The notes: generated from the letters alone by a model not told the origin. Shown: positions 1-7,518, counted from the first letter of the stretch. The stretch is 7,903 bases of DNA from Flavobacterium sp. UBA807 (GCA_002296885.1 DBIH01000187.1:1-7903); one strand, 5' to 3'. Translations and numbers: made by a program.

Positions 1-2231
1 ACATCAAATTTTAAATTATAGTTCATGTTCTGGTCGAAACCGTGGGCGCCACCAATAGTGACTTTAATATCCTGATATTTCAAATCAAATGGTTTGACAT
101 TTACTTTACCGTCTTTGAAAGTTAATGCCGCTTTCAAATCATTTAAATTCAATTTTTTCAAATCAACAAAACTCAATTTATCATCCAAAGCGCTTAACAA
201 AGTGGAATTACTTGAATTTACTGTGGTTGAAAGCAATTGTCCTAATAAATCCCCGGAAATAGTATTCAAATCGGGAGCCATTTCCTTGTCTTTTAAATTC
301 CCGGAAAGTTTGATTTTAGAATTCAGTTTTCCGTTGATAACACCGGCAATTGGTGCAATTTTTTTCATCATATCCAATTGCGTGAACGTCTGGGCAATAT
401 CAACACTATTCAAACCTAAATCCATATTGAATTTTGGCGTTTTTTCTTTAGTGGAAATATCTCCGTTGAATGTAATGGCGCCACCAAAAATATCCGTTTT
501 CCCATTTTCCAAAGTAGCTTTTTGATCCTTGATGATAATTTTACCCGAAACATTTTTCAGCACCAGATTATCATATAAAACAGTGTTGGCTTTGGCGGCT
601 AATGAACAATTCAGGAAAGCAGGAATTTTCATGGCATCGCTTTTTTTCACATCTTTTTTTGTATCTGTTTCAGTTGTCATGAAATCATTTACCGCCAATT
701 GATTTGAATTCAGATTAAAGTTTCCTTTAAGTTCCTGGTTTTTAAACACAAATCCGTAGAAATTTTCCAAAACACCATTCACAGCTAAATCACTTTTCCC
801 TGTTGTAGCATTAAACTGTTGCAGGTTCACTCGGCTTGGGTCAAATGAAACGACAGCTTTGCTGATTCTCATAGTTTTACCATTTTCATCCGTATAATTA
901 AAACCAGTTAAGTCAATGGTTCCTGCATTTCGGATTCGGGCGTAATCGCTTTTTTCTACCGATTTCATGTCGAATTCAGTTGTAACATCAGCTTTTAGGA
1001 TTCCGCTTAAAGGTTTGTCAAGTTTTATAGGATAAGCTTTGCTAAGGTTTCCAAGATTGATAGTTCCTTTAAGAGCAGCATTTACCAAAGCATTTTCAGC
1101 AACATTTTTAATATTGGCTTTCGCGTTGAAAACATCCTGATCAATTTGGAAAGAAAGTTTGTCAAGATTGACATAAGTATCATTCATCACACCGGTTTCG
1201 TTGATGATTTTGGTGTCGATGACAATGTTTTGGACTGATTTTGGAAGATTCGGATATTGAAAAGAAGCATTATTTGAAGCAATTTCAACATTGAATTTTG
1301 GTACTGATTTATCAGAGTATAATCCTTTTGCAAATCCGGCAACAGTGAAATCACCACTGGTTTTTACATCTTTCAGATTGCTCGAATATTGTGCCGGAAT
1401 CAATCCTAAAAAGTTTTTGAAGGATGAAGTTGGTGTCTTGAATGTCAGATCATATTGTTGCCCGGCATCGACCAATTGGATGAAACCGTCAAACTCCAGC
1501 GGCAGTTCGTTGATTTTCGCCTTGTTTTGTTTAAACGTATATTTACTCTTATCCAAATCAATCCCAAGAACAGCGTCTAAAGAAAGTGCAACATTTTTCA
1601 TGTAATTCACTTTGTCCATATCAAGAGAAATCTTAGTTGTGGTTTTGGTAGTCAAATCCAGTTTTGATGCAGCAAAATCACCAGTTCCTTCGTGGTTGAT
1701 ACTGTCTAAAATCATTTTAATTTTGGACTGTTCATCAGTAAATTTAAATTTAAAATTCTCAACGGAATACTCCTTAATTTTCAATGACAAAGGTTTACTT
1801 TTATCATCAGCGTTTTTCTTATCATCTTTTATCGCGATATCATAGTTGCCAACACCATCTTTATTAAAGATGATATTTATCAACCCATTTTTAGATGAGA
1901 TTCCATCTATATTCATTGGTTCGTTTTCACCGTTAAACAATTCCTTAATTGACATTTTCAGATTCAATTCGCCAAACGAAACCAAGGTGTCGCCTTCAAA
2001 TGGTGCTTTGTTGATAATAGTAAGTTTATCAATGGAAACGCTTGCATTCGGAAAATTTCTAAACAAACTCAAATCCGCATCGGCGAAAGCGACTTTAGCA
2101 TCCACTTTTTCATTGATAGCAGTTAGGATTCGGGCTTTAATCTGATCTTTAAAGAAATACGGAATTGCAAATGCTGAAATCACTAACAACAACAAAATTA
2201 TTCCGGAAATTTTTAGAATTTTCTTTAACAT
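1..2231 (-). CDS. AsmA family protein, C-terminus cut by window edge
   Basis: The minus strand is open from an ATG at 2231-2229 to the left edge: 743 complete codons and no stop. An in-frame TAA lies 15 bases upstream of the ATG with no other ATG between, so the start is firm. The protein opens with MLKKILK and one hydrophobic segment (about residues 8-25), then FFKDQIKARI and a stretch around residues 55-70 (LFRNFPNASVSIDKLTI) typical of Bacteroidota AsmA proteins. The rest is long, beta-rich and repetitive. Residues about 600-743 carry the AsmA-like C-terminal region (KIAPIAGVINGKL, then FDLKYQDIKV and MNYNLKFD). AsmA/TamB-type proteins are inner-membrane-anchored periplasmic proteins linked to outer-membrane assembly and phospholipid transport; the exact role in flavobacteria is less clear. 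I infer that only roughly the last 100-150 residues are missing. The plus-strand open frames inside this gene are shadows. Confidence 0.9.
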   Translation of the reverse strand, partial: MLKKILKISGIILLLLVISAFAIPYFFKDQIKARILTAINEKVDAKVAFADADLSLFRNFPNASVSIDKLTIINKAPFEGDTLVSFGELNLKMSIKELFNGENEPMNIDGISSKNGLINIIFNKDGVGNYDIAIKDDKKNADDKSKPLSLKIKEYSVENFKFKFTDEQSKIKMILDSINHEGTGDFAASKLDLTTKTTTKISLDMDKVNYMKNVALSLDAVLGIDLDKSKYTFKQNKAKINELPLEFDGFIQLVDAGQQYDLTFKTPTSSFKNFLGLIPAQYSSNLKDVKTSGDFTVAGFAKGLYSDKSVPKFNVEIASNNASFQYPNLPKSVQNIVIDTKIINETGVMNDTYVNLDKLSFQIDQDVFNAKANIKNVAENALVNAALKGTINLGNLSKAYPIKLDKPLSGILKADVTTEFDMKSVEKSDYARIRNAGTIDLTGFNYTDENGKTMRISKAVVSFDPSRVNLQQFNATTGKSDLAVNGVLENFYGFVFKNQELKGNFNLNSNQLAVNDFMTTETDTKKDVKKSDAMKIPAFLNCSLAAKANTVLYDNLVLKNVSGKIIIKDQKATLENGKTDIFGGAITFNGDISTKEKTPKFNMDLGLNSVDIAQTFTQLDMMKKIAPIAGVINGKLNSKIKLSGNLKDKEMAPDLNTISGDLLGQLLSTTVNSSNSTLLSALDDKLSFVDLKKLNLNDLKAALTFKDGKVNVKPFDLKYQDIKVTIGGAHGFDQNMNYNLKFD

Positions 2232-2263
2232 GGTAAGATAGATTTAGTTACGTTTTACTTAAA

Positions 2264-2271
2264 CAAAAATA
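2264..2271 (-). promoter_or_regulatory. Candidate -7 box for the AsmA-family gene
   Basis: Read on the minus strand this is TATTTTTG, a full match to the Bacteroidota -7 element TAnnTTTG. It ends 32 bases before the ATG, which would give a leader of about 25 bases. No good TTTG is seen at the expected -33 distance, so this rests on one box in AT-rich DNA. Confidence 0.4.
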
Positions 2272-2341
2272 AGTTCTTTTAGCGAGAAGAAGGTTATTTT
2301 TAGGGAACTTTTAAGATTTTAATTGTTGAGAAAATGTTATT

Positions 2342-2359
2342 AACAGTCGGCTGTTTTTT
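2342..2359 (+). other. Small hairpin followed by a T run, upstream of folK
   Basis: AACAG (2342-2346) and CTGTT (2351-2355) pair around a TCGG loop, and the plus strand continues in Ts up to 2359. It has the shape of a weak intrinsic terminator or attenuator, but no plus-strand gene lies upstream and the stem is only 5 bp. It sits about 40 bases before the folK start. It may simply be chance. Confidence 0.2.
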
Positions 2360-2398
2360 GCCATTATTCTAAAATAGTTTTAGTTAATTTGTGCTTCC

Positions 2399-3535
2399 AT
2401 GAAAAAGCAGCATCAGGTCATTTTATCGTTAGGAACCAATCAGGGCAATCGTCTCGAAAATATTGAGCGTTGCATTGATTCGCTGCATAATGAAATTGGG
2501 ACAATTATCAGGATTTCGAAGCTTTATGAGACGCCATCGTGGGGTTTTGAAAGTGAAAAATTCTATAATTGCGCCTTGGTGATGCATACACACAAGCCGG
2601 CTCATCAAATTCTGGAAGAATGCTTGTTGCTGGAAGAGGCACTGGGAAGGGTTCGCGAAGATGTTGAAGGTTACCAACCCAGAATTATTGACATTGATGT
2701 TATTGCTTTTGATGAAGAAATAATTGCTACCCAAAAACTTCAGGTGCCGCATCCTGAAATGCACAACCGGCTTTTTGTTTTGCTGCCAATGAAAGATTTA
2801 AATCTGGATTGGCGTCATCCGATTCTGCAGAAATATTTGCACGAATTGCTTGTGCTTTCTGAAGATAAAAGCAATTGTAAAGTCATTCAAACACTTGAAT
2901 TACCAATTGATAAATTAAAATTAGACCATTTTAATTACATCGCCATTGAAGGAAATATTGGAGCAGGGAAAACTACTTTAACCAATAAACTTGCTGAAGA
3001 TTTTAATGCTAAATCAGTTTTTGAACGGTTTGCCGACAATCCGTTTTTGCCTAAATTCTACGAAGACCAAAACCGTTATGCGTTTCCACTGGAAATGTCT
3101 TTTTTGGCCGATCGGTACCAACAGATTTCAGATGATTTGGCGCAGTTTGATTTGTTCAAGGATTTTATTGTTGCCGATTATCATATTTTCAAATCTTTGA
3201 TTTTTGCCAAAGTTACACTTGCTGAAGATGAATTTCGTTTATACAAAACGATGTTTGACATTATCTACAAAGAAATGCCGAAACCTGATTTGTATATTTA
3301 TTTGTATCAAAGCACGGAACGTCTTTTGGCAAACATTAAAGAAAGAGGGAGAAGCTATGAGCAGGAAATTCCGGCAGAATATCTGGAAAAAATCAATAAT
3401 GGTTATTTGGATTATATTAAATCTCAAACAGCATTGAACGTATTGATTATTGATGTAACCAACAGGGATTTCCAGAACAATCAGGAAGATTATGTTTTTG
3501 TTTTAAACGAAATCCAGAATAAAATTCAGAACTAA
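2399..3535 (+). CDS. folK: Fusion of FolK (HPPK) with a deoxynucleoside kinase
   Basis: This 378-residue protein carries two enzymes. Residues 1 to about 160 are 6-hydroxymethyl-7,8-dihydropterin pyrophosphokinase, which transfers pyrophosphate from ATP to the pterin in folate synthesis. Visible marks are LSLGTN (9-14), the metal-binding aspartates D98 and D100 in PRIIDID, and the signature VPHPEMHNRLFVLLP (116-130). After a linker, residues about 178-378 are a deoxynucleoside kinase of the dCK/dGK type. It has a P-loop GNIGAGKT (185-192), the ERF and DRY motifs (209-211, 238-240), VADYHIFKS (258-266) and an arginine-rich lid RGRSYE (316-321). Both domains look intact. The ATG is the first after an in-frame TAG at 2381; there is no Shine-Dalgarno, as usual in this phylum. 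From memory, related flavobacterial kinases prefer deoxyadenosine, but specificity cannot be read here. The stop overlaps that of the convergent methyltransferase. Confidence 0.95.
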   Translation: MKKQHQVILSLGTNQGNRLENIERCIDSLHNEIGTIIRISKLYETPSWGFESEKFYNCALVMHTHKPAHQILEECLLLEEALGRVREDVEGYQPRIIDIDVIAFDEEIIATQKLQVPHPEMHNRLFVLLPMKDLNLDWRHPILQKYLHELLVLSEDKSNCKVIQTLELPIDKLKLDHFNYIAIEGNIGAGKTTLTNKLAEDFNAKSVFERFADNPFLPKFYEDQNRYAFPLEMSFLADRYQQISDDLAQFDLFKDFIVADYHIFKSLIFAKVTLAEDEFRLYKTMFDIIYKEMPKPDLYIYLYQSTERLLANIKERGRSYEQEIPAEYLEKINNGYLDYIKSQTALNVLIIDVTNRDFQNNQEDYVFVLNEIQNKIQN

Positions 3536-4062
3536 TAGTTCATTTTCTGAAACAAATCCCAAACTACAATTCCGGCACTAACAGAAACATTCAAAGAATG
3601 TTTTGTTCCTAATTGCGGAATTTCAATAGTCCCGTCACAAAGTTCAACCGCTTTTTGGGAAACCCCAAAAACTTCGTTTCCAAAAACCAAAGCATATTTT
3701 TTATTCTTCTCGACTTTAAAATTTTGAAGGAATATGGCATTTTCAACCTGTTCAATTGCATAAACGGAAACATTATCTGTTTTAAGATTTTCAATTACAG
3801 ATAAAACATCTTTTTGATATTCCCAGCTTACCGTTTCAGTTGCACCAAGAGCAGTCTTATGGATTTCTTTGTTTGGAGGAACAGCTGTTATGCCACACAA
3901 ATATATTTTTTCAATCAAAAAAGCGTCGGAAGTTCGAAATACGGAACCAATATTATGCAAGCTCCTGATATCATCAAGTACAATTATCAAAGGAGTTTTT
4001 TTTGCTTCTTTAAAATCTTCAATGGATTTTCTTTCGAGTTCTCTATTTTCGAGCTTTCGCAT
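3532..4062 (-). CDS. SpoU/TrmH-family RNA 2'-O-methyltransferase
   Basis: With the ATG at 4062-4060 the protein has 176 residues. It is a minimal SPOUT methyltransferase that transfers a methyl group from S-adenosylmethionine to a ribose 2'-OH in RNA. All three SpoU motifs are present: motif 1 LDDIRSLHNIGSVFRTSDAF (29-48, with N37 and R43), motif 2 ALVFGNEVFG (124-133, with E130), and motif 3 IEIPQLGTKHSLNVSVSAG (146-164, with S156 and N158). This last part forms the knotted cofactor site. There is no N-terminal L30e-like substrate domain, only a short charged lead (MRKLENRELERKS), so the target (tRNA G18 or an rRNA site) cannot be told. The frame extends 5 codons upstream to a TTG at 4077, but that TTG lies inside the likely -7 promoter box, so I prefer the ATG. 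The TAG stop overlaps the TAA of the folK fusion. Confidence 0.92.
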   Translation of the reverse strand: MRKLENRELERKSIEDFKEAKKTPLIIVLDDIRSLHNIGSVFRTSDAFLIEKIYLCGITAVPPNKEIHKTALGATETVSWEYQKDVLSVIENLKTDNVSVYAIEQVENAIFLQNFKVEKNKKYALVFGNEVFGVSQKAVELCDGTIEIPQLGTKHSLNVSVSAGIVVWDLFQKMNY

Positions 4063-4074
4063 TTTTTTTTTTGA

Positions 4075-4104
4075 CAAATATATTTAAAAAAAAGTCCCGA
4101 TAAA
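4075..4104 (-). promoter_or_regulatory. Promoter of the RNA methyltransferase gene
   Basis: On the minus strand the -7 box TATATTTG (4082 down to 4075) fully matches TAnnTTTG. At 4104-4101 the strand reads TTTA, a 3/4 match to the -33 TTTG, with an 18-base spacer. Transcription would start near 4069, only a few bases before the ATG at 4062. The -33 region lies inside the terminator hairpin of the upstream gene. Confidence 0.55.
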
Positions 4105-4115
4105 TCGAGACTTTT
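4083..4115 (-). terminator. Intrinsic terminator of the DUF1573 gene
   Basis: A 10-11 bp stem pairs 4090-4100 with 4105-4115 around a 4-base loop (4101-4104). In minus-strand RNA it is followed by eight consecutive U (opposite 4086-4093, partly shared with the stem). The one mismatch in plus-strand RNA (C4097 against A4108) becomes a G-U pair in minus-strand RNA, so the hairpin is better formed in the direction of the DUF1573 gene that ends at 4138. Confidence 0.8.
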
Positions 4116-4137
4116 CTTCAATTATAATTAAGTAAAA

Positions 4138-4593
4138 TTAACTTTTGGTTGGAGTAGCTCCTTCAGCCGGAGCGTCTGGTAATACAGTTCCTTTAATAGT
4201 AAGAACTTTAGTTTCCTGGCCTGTAGCATTTGATTTTACAGTAACCGTTTTTGTAAATGCACCAACTCTGTCAGTAGCATAGTGTACTTTGATAACACCT
4301 TTTGCTCCCGGAGCGATGTCTCCATCTGGTTTTTGTGGAACTGTACATCCGCAAGAACCTTGAGTGCTTTCTATTTTAAGAGGTTTGTTTCCGTTGTTAA
4401 CGAATACGAATTCTCTGTTTCCGTCAGCGTTATGAGGAATTGTTCCGTAATCAATAGTTTCATTTTCGTAAACCATTCCGGCACCATCAACTTTTGGAGT
4501 TTCAGGAGCTTTAGTACCTTTTTTTGCAGTTTGAGCATTTATAGTTGCAACACTGAAAAGTGTAATTGCAGCTAATAACATAATTTTTTTCAT
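4138..4593 (-). CDS. Secreted DUF1573 domain protein
   Basis: This 151-residue protein starts with a clear signal peptide: MKKIMLLAAITLFSVATINA, with likely cleavage near residues 20-21 before QTAKK. A short Lys/Pro linker is followed by one DUF1573 domain (about 38-137). It has the family's features: a YENETIDYGTI opening strand, FVFVNNGNKPL (62-72), the SCGCT core with C81 and C83, then IAPGAKGVIKVHY and a closing LTIKGTV strand. The domain is predicted to take an immunoglobulin-like fold and is very common in Bacteroidota, often as several paralogues. Its molecular function is not established. There is no lipoprotein cysteine and no C-terminal sorting domain, so I infer a soluble periplasmic or secreted protein. 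The C-tail (APAEGATPTKS) is of low complexity. It appears to be a single-gene unit with its own -7 box and terminator. Confidence 0.93.
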   Translation of the reverse strand: MKKIMLLAAITLFSVATINAQTAKKGTKAPETPKVDGAGMVYENETIDYGTIPHNADGNREFVFVNNGNKPLKIESTQGSCGCTVPQKPDGDIAPGAKGVIKVHYATDRVGAFTKTVTVKSNATGQETKVLTIKGTVLPDAPAEGATPTKS

Positions 4594-4619
4594 TTTTAAT
4601 AGTATTTAAGTTTCTGAGA

Positions 4620-4627
4620 CAAATCTA
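4620..4627 (-). promoter_or_regulatory. Candidate -7 box for the DUF1573 gene
   Basis: The minus strand reads TAGATTTG, a full match to TAnnTTTG, ending 26 bases before the ATG at 4593. The implied leader is about 20 bases. I see no clear TTTG at -33. The position and exact match make this the best candidate in the 153-base spacer shared with mutS. Confidence 0.5.
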
Positions 4628-4746
4628 TGTCAAAATTTATTATACTCCATTTTTTTTGTCTTAAGGTTAAATTAATTTTTTTTAGGGCAACGAAATCAGT
4701 CTAAAATATTTAAATTCGCTTTCATTAAAAAATAATTTCAAATCCA

Positions 4747-7380
4747 TTGGCAGCCAAAGAAAATCAAGCAAAAGAGACTCCTCTAATGAAACAATACAAC
4801 GAGATAAAAAGAAAATATCCCGATGCCTGTTTGTTGTTTAGAGTAGGAGATTTTTATGAAACTTTTGGCGAAGATGCGATTCGGGCATCCAAAATTCTTG
4901 GAATTGTTTTAACAAAACGCGGCGCAGGAAGTGAAACTGAAACTGCTTTGGCTGGTTTTCCGCATCATTCTTTAAATACGTATTTGCCAAAATTGGTAAA
5001 GGCCGGACTTCGTGTTGCAATTTGTGACCAGTTGGAAGATCCTAAAATGACTAAAACCATAGTAAAACGCGGTGTGACCGAATTGGTAACTCCGGGAGTT
5101 TCAATGAATGATGAGGTTTTACAATCCAAATCCAATAATTTTTTGGCTTCTGTTTATTTTGGAAAAAAACAATTGGGAATTTCCTTTTTGGATGTTTCTA
5201 CGGGTGAATTCCTTACGTCGCAGGGGAATGAAGAATATATTGATAAACTTTTGCAGAATTTCAGTCCGAGTGAGATTCTAATCCAGAAAAACAACAAATC
5301 ACAGTTTAAGGAAGTTTTTGGTGAAAAATTCAATGTCTTTTTTCTGGAAGATTGGGTTTATAAAGAAGATTATGCTTTTGAAACACTGAATAATCATTTT
5401 CAAACTGCTTCTTTAAAAGGCTTTGGTGTTGATGAACTGCTGGATGGTGTAATAGCATCGGGAGCAATATTGTATTATTTGTCGGAGACACAACACAATA
5501 AAGTTCAACACATTACCAATATTCAACGCATAGCTGAAGATGCTTATGTATGGATGGACCGATTTACAATACGGAATTTAGAGTTGTACCACAGCCATTC
5601 ACAAAATGCAGTTACACTTTTGGATGTGATTGACAAAACGCTTTCACCAATGGGGTCACGCTTGCTAAAACGCTGGCTCGCATTACCATTAAAAGATATT
5701 CATAAAATAAGGAACCGTCATGAAGTGGTATCTTATTTAAAGGATAATGAAGAAGTTTTCCAAAAAATACAATACCAAATCAAGCAGATATCCGATTTGG
5801 AGCGTTTGATTTCTAAGGTGGCAACCGGAAAAATTTCTCCTCGTGAAGTTATTTACCTGAAAGAATCGTTAGACGCTATTGTTCCGATAAAAGCAATAGC
5901 GTTAGAAAGCAAACAGGAAGCGGTTCGCACAATTGGAGATAGTCTGCATGCTTGTGATTTACTTCGCGAAAAAATCAGAACAACATTAAATCAGGATGCA
6001 CCTGTGGCAATAGCCAAAGGGAACGCAATAGCTACTGGAGTTCATACTGAATTAGATGAATTGCGAAGCATCGCTTTTTCCGGAAAGGAATTTCTGGAAG
6101 GAATTGAGAAACGAGAATCAGAAGCAACCGGGATTTCATCGTTGAAGATTTCCTTCAATAATGTTTTTGGATATTATATTGAAGTTCGGAACACGCACAA
6201 AGACAAAGTGCCGGCGGAGTGGATCAGAAAGCAGACATTAGTAAATGCGGAACGATATATTACGGAAGAATTAAAAGAATATGAAACCAAAATACTCGGT
6301 GCTGAAGAAAAAATCCAACAAATAGAAAACCATTTATTTGAACAATTAATCAGCTGGATTTCTACCTATATAAAACAAGTGCAATTGAATGCCAACCTGA
6401 TTGCGCAGTTGGACTGCCTGATTTCATTCGCACAATTAGCCATTGAGAATAATTACGTTTGCCCAATTTTAGATGAATCATTTGATTTGGAAATAACAAA
6501 CGGTCGCCATCCGGTAATTGAAAAACAATTACCTGTTGGTATTCCGTATGTTCCAAATGATGTTTTCCTTGACACGGAATCACAACAAATCATTATGATT
6601 ACCGGGCCAAACATGTCGGGTAAATCAGCTATCCTGAGACAAACTGCCTTGATTGTTTTATTAGCGCAAATGGGGAGCTTTGTTCCTGCTGAGAAAGTCA
6701 GAATGGGAATTGTAGATAAGATTTTCACAAGAGTAGGCGCAAGCGATAATATTTCGATGGGAGAATCCACTTTTATGGTCGAGATGAATGAAACCGCTTC
6801 GATTTTGAATAACATTTCAAATAGAAGTTTGGTTCTGTTAGATGAAATAGGAAGAGGGACAAGTACCTATGACGGAATTTCTATAGCCTGGGCAATTGCC
6901 GAGTTTCTTCATGAAAACCCGGCAAGAGCTAAAACACTTTTCGCGACTCATTATCATGAATTAAATGAAATGAGTGAGTTACTTCCTAGAATCAAAAATT
7001 ATAATGTTTCGGTAAAAGAATTAAAAGATACTGTTCTTTTTATTAGAAAGTTAGTTGCCGGAGGAAGCGCACATAGCTTTGGTATTCATGTTGCAAAAAT
7101 GGCTGGGATGCCACAAATGGTGATTCAAAAAGCGCAAAAACTTTTGAAGAAACTGGAAAAAAACCATTCAGGTGAAGCTTTAAGCGGAATAAAGGCTAAG
7201 GATGGCTCGAGCCTGAAAGGCCAACAGGCGGAGCAAATTCAGTTAAATATTTTCAATATAGACGATCCGCTGCTGGAAGAAATCAAAGATGATTTATTGA
7301 GTTTAGATCTGAATACTTTGACGCCAATCGAGGCCCTTATGAAGCTGAACGAATTGAAAAGAATGCTTCAGAATAAATAA
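4747..7380 (+). CDS. mutS: DNA mismatch repair protein MutS
   Basis: MutS is the ATPase that finds mismatches and small loops in new DNA and recruits MutL. The protein has 877 residues, close to the usual MutS1 length (853 in E. coli). Domain I holds the mismatch-reading Phe-x-Glu motif (F36-Y37-E38 in GDFYETF). Domains II and III follow (roughly 130-260 and 275-575), with the clamp motif FGYYIEV at about 474-480. The ATPase domain has Walker A TGPNMSGKS (619-627), the STFMVEM loop, Walker B LLDEIGRGTST (697-707) and the FATHYHEL histidine motif (H735). The tail carries a QLNIF clamp-binding-like pentapeptide (832-836) and a C-terminal helical dimerisation segment LTPIEALMKLNELKRML (858-874). 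The start is TTG: an in-frame TAA at 4726 precedes it and no ATG lies between. The next ATG (codon 14) would cut into conserved TPLMKQY. No mutL is in the window, and no terminator is visible after the stop. Confidence 0.98.
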   Translation: MAAKENQAKETPLMKQYNEIKRKYPDACLLFRVGDFYETFGEDAIRASKILGIVLTKRGAGSETETALAGFPHHSLNTYLPKLVKAGLRVAICDQLEDPKMTKTIVKRGVTELVTPGVSMNDEVLQSKSNNFLASVYFGKKQLGISFLDVSTGEFLTSQGNEEYIDKLLQNFSPSEILIQKNNKSQFKEVFGEKFNVFFLEDWVYKEDYAFETLNNHFQTASLKGFGVDELLDGVIASGAILYYLSETQHNKVQHITNIQRIAEDAYVWMDRFTIRNLELYHSHSQNAVTLLDVIDKTLSPMGSRLLKRWLALPLKDIHKIRNRHEVVSYLKDNEEVFQKIQYQIKQISDLERLISKVATGKISPREVIYLKESLDAIVPIKAIALESKQEAVRTIGDSLHACDLLREKIRTTLNQDAPVAIAKGNAIATGVHTELDELRSIAFSGKEFLEGIEKRESEATGISSLKISFNNVFGYYIEVRNTHKDKVPAEWIRKQTLVNAERYITEELKEYETKILGAEEKIQQIENHLFEQLISWISTYIKQVQLNANLIAQLDCLISFAQLAIENNYVCPILDESFDLEITNGRHPVIEKQLPVGIPYVPNDVFLDTESQQIIMITGPNMSGKSAILRQTALIVLLAQMGSFVPAEKVRMGIVDKIFTRVGASDNISMGESTFMVEMNETASILNNISNRSLVLLDEIGRGTSTYDGISIAWAIAEFLHENPARAKTLFATHYHELNEMSELLPRIKNYNVSVKELKDTVLFIRKLVAGGSAHSFGIHVAKMAGMPQMVIQKAQKLLKKLEKNHSGEALSGIKAKDGSSLKGQQAEQIQLNIFNIDDPLLEEIKDDLLSLDLNTLTPIEALMKLNELKRMLQNK

Positions 7381-7445
7381 ATCATATAAATAAAATTTGT
7401 GTATCAATAGATTAAGAAGGGACAACATTTTTTTCAAAAAAAACG

Positions 7446-7476
7446 TTTGTATAATTCAATTTATGTATTACATTTG
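7446..7476 (+). promoter_or_regulatory. Promoter of the tRNA-Gly/tRNA-Leu unit
   Basis: TTTG at 7446-7449 and TACATTTG at 7469-7476 are separated by exactly 19 bases, a complete match to the Bacteroidota housekeeping consensus TTTG-N19-TAnnTTTG. Transcription should start near 7482, leaving about 35 bases of leader before tRNA-Gly. A small stem-loop, CCGC-AAT-GCGG (7480-7490), lies across the expected start. Confidence 0.85.
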
Positions 7477-7518
7477 CATCCGCAATGCGGTACAAGTGTT
7501 GTTGTTCTAATAAATAAT

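Noticed and set aside
94..2145. Plus-strand open frames at 94-525, 1291-1605, 1612-1845 and 1846-2145
   Set aside because: They lie antisense to the continuous AsmA-family frame, resemble no family, and have odd Phe/Ser/Leu/Lys-rich composition. They are shadows.
3609..4087. Overlapping frames on both strands within the methyltransferase gene
   Set aside because: The three SpoU motifs fix the true frame; the others have no recognisable content.
6362..6815. Minus-strand frames of 73 and 120 residues inside mutS
   Set aside because: They overlap the conserved MutS ATPase region in antisense and show no family features.
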